Shown: positions 1 to 6,933 of the stretch, piece by piece
How positions within the stretch are numbered: the first letter of the stretch is position 1
How the letters are laid out: every line of letters begins with the position of its first letter
Source: Parcubacteria bacterium C7867-008
GTDB lineage: Bacteria > Patescibacteria > Paceibacteria > UBA9973 > UBA2103
Length of the DNA: 64,000 nt
Reading direction: 5' to 3'
Assembly (NCBI GenBank): GCA_001189215.1
Contig: LFCR01000004.1
Coordinates: 248,001 to 312,000 of the forward strand
Notes under the pieces: generated by a model
Databases searched by the model: none
Told to the model about the DNA's origin: nothing
Seen by the model: only the letters and a program-made list of their open reading frames with translations
Program-made: the position numbers and the translations under genes

Positions 1-566
1 AGAGACTCATCAGCTTTGACACGATCTGCTTCTTCGTTTGCCCATGCTCGGTACTCATCCAGGGAGATACGTTCTCGTAACAGGTCGTTACGAAGCATCG
101 ACAGATCCTTTAGATAGAAGTAGGGAGATTTAGTGGTGCGAAGTGCAACAAGTTCTTCATTCTCTAAGACTTCACGCCAAAGAAGTGTGCTCTCTACATC
201 ACCCGCTAATCTCTTTCCCACTGCTTGGGGGAATGAATCTTGATAGTTCTGAAGGAGGTGTTCAGCAAAGCCATGGAATGTTGATATGAATACATCACGA
301 GTAGCGGTATCACCAATCATGCCGGCAAGACGCGTGCGTACGGTACGCGCAGCACTTTCCGTAAATGTGAGAACAAGGATGTTTGTGGGGTTGGCCTGGG
401 TGAGACGTAGGATATTTGCGATACGTAGGGTGAGAATGTGTGTCTTACCCGTACCCGGTCCTGCAATAACCAGTACCGGGCCTTCAACCGTATCAACGGC
501 CTTTTTCTGTGCCTCGTTTAGGGTGTCGTATGCCTTTAGGAAGGCTGCTTTGTCCGTCTTCTCCAT
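1..566 (-). CDS. UvrD/PcrA-type superfamily 1 DNA helicase, N-terminal part
   Basis: An open frame starts at 566 and runs off the left edge, so about 188 residues of the N-terminus are visible. It shows the SF1A helicase start: a Q-motif-like LNEAQKKAV, a Walker A loop AGPGTGKT near residues 35-42, the motif Ia stretch LVLTFTESAA and STFHGFAE. Such ATP-driven 3'-5' helicases act in repair and replication restart. The rest of the motor and any C-terminal nuclease lie outside the window, so UvrD, PcrA and an AddA-like protein cannot be separated. A TAGAAT hexamer sits 7 nt before the ATG, suggesting a leaderless start. It lies directly downstream of the metallopeptidase gene on the same strand. 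Confidence 0.85.
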   Translation of the reverse strand, partial: MEKTDKAAFLKAYDTLNEAQKKAVDTVEGPVLVIAGPGTGKTHILTLRIANILRLTQANPTNILVLTFTESAARTVRTRLAGMIGDTATRDVFISTFHGFAEHLLQNYQDSFPQAVGKRLAGDVESTLLWREVLENEELVALRTTKSPYFYLKDLSMLRNDLLRERISLDEYRAWANEEADRVKADES

Positions 567-628
567 TACCTCTATTCTATCGGTATCGGTATCCCCTGCC
601 CAGCGTGGGGTCTCAAAGATCTTTCTGC

Positions 629-1219
629 CTATTGATACCCAATCTTTAATTGAGTTCGAAGCTTGGCGTAATCAGGGATGGTGTCTGCAACTAGGTTCCA
701 GAATTTCTTTGAATGGTTATGTTCCTTTGTGTGACATAGTTCATGCACTATGAGGTAGTCCTGGAGTTGAGGTGGGAGGTATATGATCCGGTAATTGAAA
801 GACAGGTTACCTGCAGCAGAACAACTACCCCATCTTGTTTTCTGGTTACGTATGGAAATAGTTCCGTATTGGAACGTATAGTGCTGATTGAAATGTCTGA
901 GACGGTTAGCAGTGAGTATACGACTGGCAGCAACTGCTTCTTTGTATGCTACTGATCCTCGTCTAGGCCGTGGCAGAATTTCAGGCGTCAAAAGTCCTAG
1001 CATCTTGCGCCTTTTATCTAATCTCTGTTGCCGAGTTATAAATGCTTCCTGTGTTTTTCTGACCCACTCAGTGCGATGCTTGAGAAAGGTTTCAGCCACG
1101 CGTAGAGACATACGTATTGGTTTGGTGAGTAGTACACGGCCATCGGGATATACATCAATCCGCACGTGCTTTGCTCGTGCGGATTCCCTGATTTCATACC
1201 TCAACCCATCCATACTCAT
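629..1219 (-). CDS. YgjP/DUF45-type zinc metallopeptidase
   Basis: About 196 residues. The C-terminal half carries the zinc-binding HExxH motif as HELCH (about residues 159-163), followed by the usual downstream EHNHSKKFW. WGSC and YRIIYLPPQL are typical of the M48-like YgjP/WLM group. The cellular substrate of this group is not established. The open frame extends upstream to 1252, but that ATG lies inside the stem of a strong terminator at 1231-1267, so I prefer 1219 (MSMDG) or 1213. It is transcribed toward the helicase gene, 62 bp away. Confidence 0.8.
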   Translation of the reverse strand: MSMDGLRYEIRESARAKHVRIDVYPDGRVLLTKPIRMSLRVAETFLKHRTEWVRKTQEAFITRQQRLDKRRKMLGLLTPEILPRPRRGSVAYKEAVAASRILTANRLRHFNQHYTFQYGTISIRNQKTRWGSCSAAGNLSFNYRIIYLPPQLQDYLIVHELCHTKEHNHSKKFWNLVADTIPDYAKLRTQLKIGYQ

Positions 1220-1230
1220 ACTGTACCTGA

Positions 1231-1267
1231 AAAGGAAAAGACCGACGCGCATATCGCGCGCCGGCCC
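1231..1267 (-). terminator. Intrinsic terminator ending the 51-codon insert gene
   Basis: Read on the minus strand this is an 11-bp GC-rich stem (two G-T wobbles) with a GATAT loop followed by TTTTCCTTTT. It separates the small gene at 1297-1452 from the metallopeptidase. Confidence 0.75.
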
Positions 1268-1296
1268 TTTAGTTCCGCTGCCACACGGTGCTGTGG

Positions 1297-1452
1297 TCAG
1301 TCGTCCGGACGCATGGGCGCCGGCGGGGTCGTCCTGACCCCGCGAAGCGTCGTGCGCTTGGAACGATGGTGCCGCGGCCCCATCGTTGAATTGCTGGGCC
1401 CTTTCGGTGTCTCAGCCACTAGTCGTCTCCCTGGTAGTTCCCTGAGCCCCAT
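1297..1452 (-). CDS. Small basic GC-rich ORF, insert cassette (51 aa)
   Basis: Unrecognised. A 51-codon frame rich in Arg, Pro and Thr (starting MGLRELPGRR, ending PAPMRPDD), with no membrane segment. It lies in a GC-rich stretch unlike its neighbours, between divergent core genes. A minus-strand promoter candidate lies just upstream (1468-1496) and a strong terminator just downstream (1231-1267), so it forms a complete transcription unit. The Shine-Dalgarno candidate (AGGG, about 15 nt upstream) is poor. It could be a short protein or merely the body of a non-coding RNA. Confidence 0.4.
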   Translation of the reverse strand: MGLRELPGRRLVAETPKGPSNSTMGPRHHRSKRTTLRGVRTTPPAPMRPDD

Positions 1453-1467
1453 TTGCCCAGAAACCCT

Positions 1468-1496
1468 AAGTTATACCACTAGATGCTTGAAGTCAA
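1468..1496 (-). promoter_or_regulatory. Promoter of the 51-codon insert gene
   Basis: TTGACT (1491-1496) with either TAACTT (1468-1473, 17-bp spacer) or TATAAC (1470-1475, 15-bp spacer). It overlaps the region just upstream of the divergent EVE gene. Confidence 0.5.
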
Positions 1497-1515
1497 ATTC
1501 ATTTATAATCATTCT

Positions 1516-1974
1516 ATGAAATCTGAACCCCGGTACTGGCTCGTTAAGTCTGAACCCTCTGCGTACTCCATTGATGATTTAAAAAAAGATAAGAAGACAC
1601 CGTGGACGGGAATTCGTAACTATACAGCGCGTAACTTTATGCGCGATGGTATGCAAATAGGTGATCCAGTTCTCTTCTATCACTCTAGCTGCCCTGTTCC
1701 TGGGGTATACGGTATAGCGAAGGTTGTCTCTAAGGCATATGCAGATCCTACGCAGTTTGATTCTTCAAGTTCGTACTACGATCCCAAAGCAACCAAGGGG
1801 AAACCAATTTGGTATCTGGTGGATATTGGATTTGTTGAAAAAATACATGAACCAATTACATTGGAAGCACTTAAGAAAGATAAGAGACTCACGAAGATGG
1901 CGTTGCTACAAAGAGGCAATAGATTGTCTGTAATGAGTGTTGAAGAAAGTGAATTTAAGATCATGTGCAGTTAG
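1516..1974 (+). CDS. EVE-domain protein (modified-base/RNA binding family)
   Basis: 152 residues. The N-terminus RYWLVKSEPSAYSIDDL followed by WTGIRNYTARNFM and VLFYHS matches the EVE fold, related to PUA and YTH domains, which binds modified nucleobases. Members are thought to recognise modified DNA or RNA; the target here is unknown. The start at 1516 is chosen because TATAAT lies 6 nt upstream, giving a leaderless mRNA; an in-frame ATG at 1483 would lie upstream of that -10 element. It is divergent from the metallopeptidase side. Confidence 0.9.
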   Translation: MKSEPRYWLVKSEPSAYSIDDLKKDKKTPWTGIRNYTARNFMRDGMQIGDPVLFYHSSCPVPGVYGIAKVVSKAYADPTQFDSSSSYYDPKATKGKPIWYLVDIGFVEKIHEPITLEALKKDKRLTKMALLQRGNRLSVMSVEESEFKIMCS

Positions 1975-2044
1975 AGTCCGCACGCTTGCTGCTTGTATAA
2001 ATCTAACTTCGTCATACCATATTAGGTGCATAATCACTCTACAC

Positions 2045-2836
2045 ATGAAACTCTCCACCCTGTGCGCTTTTGGACTAGGAATGTTTCCTTTTCTACTAGT
2101 ACCCTCCGCAGCATTAGCACATCCTGGTAACACAGACTCTGCAGGTGGCCACACATGCAGGACTAACTGTGCTAATTGGGGCCTGTCCACCGGAGAATAT
2201 CACTACCACAATTCAAAGGGTCCAGCGCAATCGAGTTACCCGATCCGTAGTACCTACGGTGCAAACGGAACTGGGTATACACAACCGTGGCCAGCATATG
2301 CAGAGTCTTCCTATTATTCTGCTCCTTCTTGCCCAGCAAATTCATACTCAAATGGGGCATCATGCACCTGTAATTATGGATATGTAGTTAAAGGAAGCAG
2401 TTGTGTATCTGCTGCATTAGCCTGCACCTCTCAGTTAGGTTTAATGTCGAGATATAACTCACTTAGCAGTAGTTGTGAGTGTATGACTGGGTATGAAATT
2501 GGTGCTTCAGGTTTGTGCACCTATAAATCTCCCTATAGCTCATATTCATCCCCTTCTAGCTACTATGGAAGCAGCGCTCTGAGCTGCCCTGCTCACTCCA
2601 GTGAGTCACTCACAAATTCGGATAAGTGTACGTGTGACTCAGGATATCAAGTAAACAAAAAGAAGAATACGTGTGAGAAGATACCTAGCAAAAATAATGA
2701 TCAAATTTGTAGAGATAGTTTCGGTTCTAAGAGTAAGTGGAACGGAAAGTTAGAAGATGGCTCCCCCGTTTGTATTTGTAAGGCTAAGTACGAATGGAAT
2801 GATAAAGCTGATTCCTGCATAAAGAGCAGGAAATAG
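2045..2836 (+). CDS. Secreted YHYH-motif, Cys-rich protein
   Basis: About 263 residues. A signal peptide (MKLSTLCAFGLGMFPFLLVPSAALA) is followed directly by GGHTCRTNCANWGLSTGEYHYHN, the YHYH-type His/Cys motif found near secreted nuclease-like domains. The rest holds EGF-like Cys repeats of the form CPANSYSNGASCTCNYGY and ends lysine-rich. It is probably an extracytoplasmic or surface protein, perhaps metal-binding; no enzyme domain is seen. The start at 2045 is chosen because it begins the signal peptide; a CATAAT hexamer lies 10 nt before it. An upstream in-frame ATG at 1937 lies inside the EVE gene. Confidence 0.75.
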   Translation: MKLSTLCAFGLGMFPFLLVPSAALAHPGNTDSAGGHTCRTNCANWGLSTGEYHYHNSKGPAQSSYPIRSTYGANGTGYTQPWPAYAESSYYSAPSCPANSYSNGASCTCNYGYVVKGSSCVSAALACTSQLGLMSRYNSLSSSCECMTGYEIGASGLCTYKSPYSSYSSPSSYYGSSALSCPAHSSESLTNSDKCTCDSGYQVNKKKNTCEKIPSKNNDQICRDSFGSKSKWNGKLEDGSPVCICKAKYEWNDKADSCIKSRK

Positions 2837-2850
2837 TCTTGACCTGTTAT

Positions 2851-2888
2851 TAAAAACAAAGCCCGCTTACGCGGGCTTTGTTTTTAAT
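2851..2888. terminator. Bidirectional intrinsic terminator
   Basis: Stem AAAGCCCGC/GCGGGCTTT flanked by A and T runs on both sides. It serves the convergent secreted-protein gene and rpoD, whose stop codon lies inside it. Confidence 0.9.
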
Positions 2889-4182
2889 AACTCTTCAAAC
2901 GGCGACTCTTCTCATGAGTCCTGATCTTCTCAAGTGCCTTTGCTTCAATCTGACGGATACGCTCACGAGTCACACCGAACTCCTTACCCACCTCTTCAAG
3001 AGTATGATACACACCGTCAAGAAGACCGTGGCGCATTTCAAGAATCTTACGCTCCTTTGGTGAGAGGTCATCGAGGATGTCGCGGACCTGCTCGGTTAGG
3101 ATACGCTCAGATGATTCCTGTACTGGGGATGGGATCTTATCGTCTGCAATGAAGTCTCCAAGCGTAGACTGATCATCACCATCAGAGCCAACAGGGTTCT
3201 CAAGAGAAAGCGTGTCTTGATTGATCTTCTCAATCTGATAGATCTTATCTACCTCTACACCCATTTCAATAGCGATCTCCTCTGGCTGAGGGTCACGGCC
3301 AAGTGCCTGCGCAAGACGGCGTGATACCTGCTTGTACTTAGCAATGGTCTCCACCATGTGCACAGGAATACGAATAGTGCGAGACTGGTCTGCTAGTGCA
3401 CGAGTGATTGCCTGACGAATCCACCAGGTTGCATAGGTTGAGAACTTGTATCCCTTCTTCCAATCGAACTTGTCTACAGCCTTGAAGAGACCAAGGTTAC
3501 CTTCCTGAATAAGGTCTAGCAGTGTGAGGTCAGGTGAACGGCCAACGTACTTCTTTGCGATAGACACAACGAGACGAAGGTTGGAACGAGCAAGAATGTT
3601 ACGTGCTTCTGCATCACCTGCATCAATGCGCTTAGCGAGCTCCTTTTCTTCAGCACCGGTAAGGAGTGGGTACTGACCAATCTCACGAAGGTAAATCTGG
3701 ATGGAATCGTACCCGGTTGATTCACGACCTTTAATGTTACGGGTTGCAAGATACTCGTCTGCGTTGTCTTCGAGCATGCCACCCTCGAGAATATCGATAC
3801 CCGCAGTGGTGAAGCGTTCATAGAGATCATCAAGGAAGGATACGTCCTCTTCTACGTGTGGGAACTCTTTAAGGATTTCACTGTATGTGATGTATCCACG
3901 CTCCTTACCTTTCGCGATAAGACGAGCAGCCTTGTCCTGATTTGCAGCGGCTGCTTTTGCTTTAACACCGGATACCGCAGCACGCACTACACCCGCAGCA
4001 CGTACATTCTTAGCAACCTTCTTAGGTGCTACCTTCTTTACTACTTTCTTTGGTGCAGCCTTTTTAACCACCTTCTTTACAGGCTTTGCAGCTTTCTTAA
4101 CCACCTTCTTAGGAGCAGCTTTCTTTACAACTTTTTTGGGTGTCGGCTTCTTTGAAGCTACCTTCTTCTTTGCAGTAGGCAT
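2884..4182 (-). CDS. rpoD: RNA polymerase sigma-70 factor (RpoD) with lysine-repeat N-terminal extension
   Basis: About 432 residues. Residues 1-65 are an H1-histone-like lysine repeat (KKVVKKAAPKK and variants). A region 1.1-like domain follows (ITYSEILKEFP), then region 1.2, region 2 (DLIQEGNLGLFKAVDKF, YKFSTYATWWIRQAI), region 3, and region 4 ending TLEEVGKEFGVTRERIRQIEAKALEKIR. It directs core polymerase to housekeeping promoters, matching the TTGACA/TATAAT signals seen across the window. The extension is expected to bind nucleic acid non-specifically. The ATG at 4182 is preferred to the in-frame upstream ATG at 4194. Confidence 0.95.
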   Translation of the reverse strand: MPTAKKKVASKKPTPKKVVKKAAPKKVVKKAAKPVKKVVKKAAPKKVVKKVAPKKVAKNVRAAGVVRAAVSGVKAKAAAANQDKAARLIAKGKERGYITYSEILKEFPHVEEDVSFLDDLYERFTTAGIDILEGGMLEDNADEYLATRNIKGRESTGYDSIQIYLREIGQYPLLTGAEEKELAKRIDAGDAEARNILARSNLRLVVSIAKKYVGRSPDLTLLDLIQEGNLGLFKAVDKFDWKKGYKFSTYATWWIRQAITRALADQSRTIRIPVHMVETIAKYKQVSRRLAQALGRDPQPEEIAIEMGVEVDKIYQIEKINQDTLSLENPVGSDGDDQSTLGDFIADDKIPSPVQESSERILTEQVRDILDDLSPKERKILEMRHGLLDGVYHTLEEVGKEFGVTRERIRQIEAKALEKIRTHEKSRRLKSY

Positions 4183-4223
4183 AGGGAAAATCAATTAGGG
4201 GAATAATTCAGAGAATATAAAAA

Positions 4224-5930
4224 CTACCGAGCAGAATTCAAAGCAGCGAGCTGTGCGCTAAGGGCACGAAAAGTATGCATCGCTTCGGTTATGGATTCTT
4301 GATCGCCCTGTGCTTCAGCGGTACGGAGCTTTTTTGTAGCATCGTTAAGCTTTGCAGAAAGGACGGTATATTCGAACATCTGGAGCAATTCATCACCCGC
4401 GTGCTGATCTGGCGTCTCCCCGTAGGTGAGTCCCGCCTCGAAAAGGGCTCGCTCGTCCACTGGTAAATCCAGCGAATCGTCAGCGCCTGTAATACGAGCA
4501 TACTCGCTCTTCACACGATCTGCAAGAGCGGTATTGGCATATGCCTGCATAACCGCTAACACCATGCCTCTTCGTACCTCAAGAACGGATGAAGAGATTG
4601 GACCAGCTGAAAAGGCACTTCCATAGGTCTCAGACTTCTCTTCTGGAGAAACCTCTAATTTAGGAAGTGCACGACGGACAGCTTCTGGAGTTGAGTTCAC
4701 TGCCCTGGCGATGATCTCAATGAAACGGTTCTGCTCAAGGGGACTTTTAACGGCAACCACCAGAGGAAGGACTATACCTTCAACGGCTCGCAACAGACGT
4801 GTCTCGTCTTTCTCTTGGCTTGAAAGCACGGCAAGGAAGAACTCAATAATACTCTTGGCGTCTTTAGCGAGTGCGGTGAACGCATGCGGGTCTTCACTCA
4901 CAATATCTGCAGGATCCTTACCATCTGGCAATCGAATGGCTTTGACACGCATGCCAGAAAGAAGTGCAGCTCGTGCACTCTTGGCGCTTGCTGCTAAACC
5001 CGCTCGGTCTGAGTCTAGGCAGAGCATGAGGTTGTCTGCATAGCGCTTAATGAGTGAGAGGTGTTGGGTTGAGAGTGCGGTACCCGAAAGTGCGATTGTG
5101 TTGGTGAAGCCAGCTTGATGAAGGAGCACGAGATCAAACTGCCCTTCTACAAGAATCGCAAACCCTCTCTGACGAATCGCATCTTTTGCACGATCCATGC
5201 CGAAGAGAACTTCAGACTTCTTAAAGAGGTCGGTCTCAGGTGAGTTAAGATACTTTGCTTGATCGTCAGGACTGAGTGCACGACCTGTGAAAGCAACGGT
5301 ACGCCCTGCTGCATCCCGTATGGGAAACATGAGACGGTTCCTGAAACGATCATAGAACGTACCACGTTTCTCATCTGCCTCTTTAATAAGGCCTGCTGTA
5401 GTGAGTTCAGGAAGAGTGAAACCTTCACTGGTGAGAGATTCTAGAAGACTGCGCCACCCATCAGGTGCGAATCCAAGGTTCCACTCAGCAATAGTTTCTT
5501 TTGTGAGACCGCGTTTCTGTGCGTAGGCGTATGCATCAGTACCGTCACCGAGTGCTCGTGCGAAATATGCTTCTGCCTCGCCCATAGCCTCGCGTAATCG
5601 TTCTATACGATCCTTCGACACTTTACTCTCTATGCTTCCCTGATACACGATCTCTATACCTGCTTTCTCTGCGAGTATCTTCAATGCACCTTTGAAGTCC
5701 ACACCTTCCATTGCCTGAATGAATGAAAATTGATCACCACCCTGACTTGAGGAGAAACAGTAATACGAACCACGCTCTGGGTTTACGTAAAAGGATGGAG
5801 TCTTTTCTTTATTAAAAGGAGATAGCCCACGATAGTACTTCCCTGCTTTCGTGAGCTTCACATAGGGAGAAATAACCTCGATTATCGAAAGTTTATCTTT
5901 GACTTGCTGTACGGTATCTTGCCCAGCCAT
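4224..5930 (-). CDS. dnaG: DNA primase
   Basis: 568 residues. The N-terminal zinc-binding domain is altered: the usual CPFH start is replaced by SPFNKEKTPSFYV, and only part of the Cys set remains (YYCFSSSQGGDQFSF). The catalytic TOPRIM core follows (RNRLMFPIRDAAGRTVAFTG, EGQFDLVLLHQAGF, LCLDSDRAGL). It synthesises RNA primers for replication. It is upstream of rpoD on the same strand, as in the classical dnaG-rpoD arrangement. A TAGAAT hexamer 7 nt before the ATG suggests a leaderless transcript. Confidence 0.95.
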   Translation of the reverse strand: MAGQDTVQQVKDKLSIIEVISPYVKLTKAGKYYRGLSPFNKEKTPSFYVNPERGSYYCFSSSQGGDQFSFIQAMEGVDFKGALKILAEKAGIEIVYQGSIESKVSKDRIERLREAMGEAEAYFARALGDGTDAYAYAQKRGLTKETIAEWNLGFAPDGWRSLLESLTSEGFTLPELTTAGLIKEADEKRGTFYDRFRNRLMFPIRDAAGRTVAFTGRALSPDDQAKYLNSPETDLFKKSEVLFGMDRAKDAIRQRGFAILVEGQFDLVLLHQAGFTNTIALSGTALSTQHLSLIKRYADNLMLCLDSDRAGLAASAKSARAALLSGMRVKAIRLPDGKDPADIVSEDPHAFTALAKDAKSIIEFFLAVLSSQEKDETRLLRAVEGIVLPLVVAVKSPLEQNRFIEIIARAVNSTPEAVRRALPKLEVSPEEKSETYGSAFSAGPISSSVLEVRRGMVLAVMQAYANTALADRVKSEYARITGADDSLDLPVDERALFEAGLTYGETPDQHAGDELLQMFEYTVLSAKLNDATKKLRTAEAQGDQESITEAMHTFRALSAQLAALNSAR

Positions 5931-5949
5931 TTATCTCATTCTACTCCAG

Positions 5950-6025
5950 AACGTGGTGGGTGGAAAAAGTCGAACCCCGAGCGCGCAGATGAATCTGCGG
6001 CCGGGGCTCTGTGCGCCTCCATTGC
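5950..6025 (-). terminator. Terminator of the 47-codon insert gene
   Basis: On the minus strand a CCCCG...CGGGG hairpin with inner CAGAT/ATCTG arms is followed by TTCGACTTTTT, just upstream of dnaG. Confidence 0.55.
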
Positions 6026-6044
6026 TGGAAGCTCTTCTGGGTTG

Positions 6045-6188
6045 TCAGGCGCCGTCGACCTGGTCGGTCCGGGCGGCGACGGGGGTGGTTGCCTTGCGCG
6101 CAGCGGTGGCGACGACGGCGGCCTGTGCCGAGGTGCTGGCGACGGTCATCGATTGACAGGAACCAGAGTCAAAGGTGCAGCGAAGCAT
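6045..6188 (-). CDS. Small Ala/Thr-rich ORF, insert cassette (47 aa)
   Basis: Unrecognised. A 47-codon frame rich in Ala, Thr and Val, ending TDQVDGA. The start at 6188 is chosen because GGGAGA lies 6-7 nt upstream, a clear Shine-Dalgarno site in a window where most genes lack one. The promoter is inside a 49-bp sequence repeated upstream of the next insert gene (6384-6557), and a hairpin lies downstream. Both products end in a similar DQVDGA/HQVDTQ tail, so they may be diverged paralogues. Base composition is GC-rich relative to dnaG and rpoC. Confidence 0.45.
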   Translation of the reverse strand: MLRCTFDSGSCQSMTVASTSAQAAVVATAARKATTPVAARTDQVDGA

Positions 6189-6226
6189 AGGGATCTCCCA
6201 TTGCATGGCGTAACGGTGCGTCACGT

Positions 6227-6275
6227 CCCACTCACTATACGCCTGTTCATGAAGGGTGCAAGAAGTTATGCACAG
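6227..6275 (-). repeat. 49-bp promoter repeat, copy 1
   Basis: Identical over 49 bp to 6621-6669. On the minus strand it contains TTGCAC, a 16-bp spacer and TATAGT, so it is a duplicated sigma-70 promoter preceding a small insert gene. Confidence 0.85.
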
Positions 6276-6306
6276 CAATTACAAAATGAATTAACTCACT
6301 AAGTAT

Positions 6307-6341
6307 AAGAAAAGGCCCCCAGCGCGTTGCGCCGGGGAGCC
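6307..6341 (-). terminator. Terminator of the 57-codon insert gene
   Basis: Minus-strand stem GGCTCCCCGGCGC/GCGCTGGGGGCC with an AAC loop, followed by TTTTC. Strong intrinsic terminator. Confidence 0.75.
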
Positions 6342-6383
6342 GTGGTGGTGTCTCTTGCGAGACGGAACGGTCCGTTAATGGAC

Positions 6384-6557
6384 CTACTGGGTGTCGACCT
6401 GGTGGGTCATCGCGCCGGCGCCGTGGTCCTGGTCCGAGCTCATGCGGCCGGCGATGTCGGGAGCGGTCTGGCCGGAGTCGGTCGACGGCGCCTGGATCTG
6501 GGTCACGAAGCGGTGGGCCTGGGCGAAGGTCGCCTGGGTGGTGAGACGAGGGGACAT
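6384..6557 (-). CDS. Small Gln/Thr-rich ORF, insert cassette (57 aa)
   Basis: Unrecognised. 57 codons starting MSPRLTTQATF and ending MTHQVDTQ; polar, with no membrane segment. The start at 6557 is fixed by an AAGAGGT Shine-Dalgarno site ending 5 nt before the ATG. The promoter is the second copy of the 49-bp repeat (6621-6669) and the terminator is at 6307-6341. Together with the gene at 6045-6188 this is a tandem pair of complete small transcription units between rpoC and dnaG. Confidence 0.5.
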   Translation of the reverse strand: MSPRLTTQATFAQAHRFVTQIQAPSTDSGQTAPDIAGRMSSDQDHGAGAMTHQVDTQ

Positions 6558-6620
6558 GAAGTACCTCTTGTGTCTGCGGTTTCTGAAAACGGCCATATTC
6601 CAGTTATCTGGCGTCTGGCA

Positions 6621-6669
6621 CCCACTCACTATACGCCTGTTCATGAAGGGTGCAAGAAGTTATGCACAG
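6621..6669 (-). repeat. 49-bp promoter repeat, copy 2
   Basis: Exact direct repeat of 6227-6275, with minus-strand TTGCAC, a 16-bp spacer and TATAGT. It drives the 57-codon insert gene. Confidence 0.85.
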
Positions 6670-6672
6670 TTA

Positions 6673-6702
6673 CAGGAAAACGGCCTTTCGGCCGCTTTTC
6701 CT
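6673..6702 (-). terminator. Intrinsic terminator upstream of the repeat
   Basis: Minus-strand AAAGCGGCC GAAA GGCCGTTTT hairpin with a U-tract. It ends a transcript entering from 6709-6889, so the first insert unit is insulated from rpoC. Confidence 0.65.
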
Positions 6703-6708
6703 CACGCC

Positions 6709-6889
6709 CGACCATCAGATGAGTCATCCTTACAGTTAAATGAATCAGCATTGCTGGGCGGAAACAAAACTCTCGGGCACGAGTTGGCAAGGATATTTCC
6801 ATTTTAATACTTTAACCAGCAACCTAACTATACTGATTCGAGATAGAAGAAATAGAATGTAGTTATAAAGTTTTACTGAAGAAAAAAGA
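6709..6889. other. Gene-poor spacer downstream of rpoC
   Basis: AT-richer than the inserts. A minus-strand frame from ATG at about 6803 (MEISLPTRAREFC) has no Shine-Dalgarno site and runs through the terminator at 6673-6702, so I do not call it. A TATAGT is present on the minus strand but without a convincing -35. Confidence 0.3.
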
Positions 6890-6922
6890 AAAACCACCTG
6901 TTAAACAGGTGGTTTTTCTTTT
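6886..6922 (-). terminator. rpoC terminator
   Basis: Stem AAACCACCTG/CAGGTGGTTT around TTAAA, followed on the minus strand by a T run. Confidence 0.9.
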
Positions 6923-6933
6923 AGAAGATTGGG

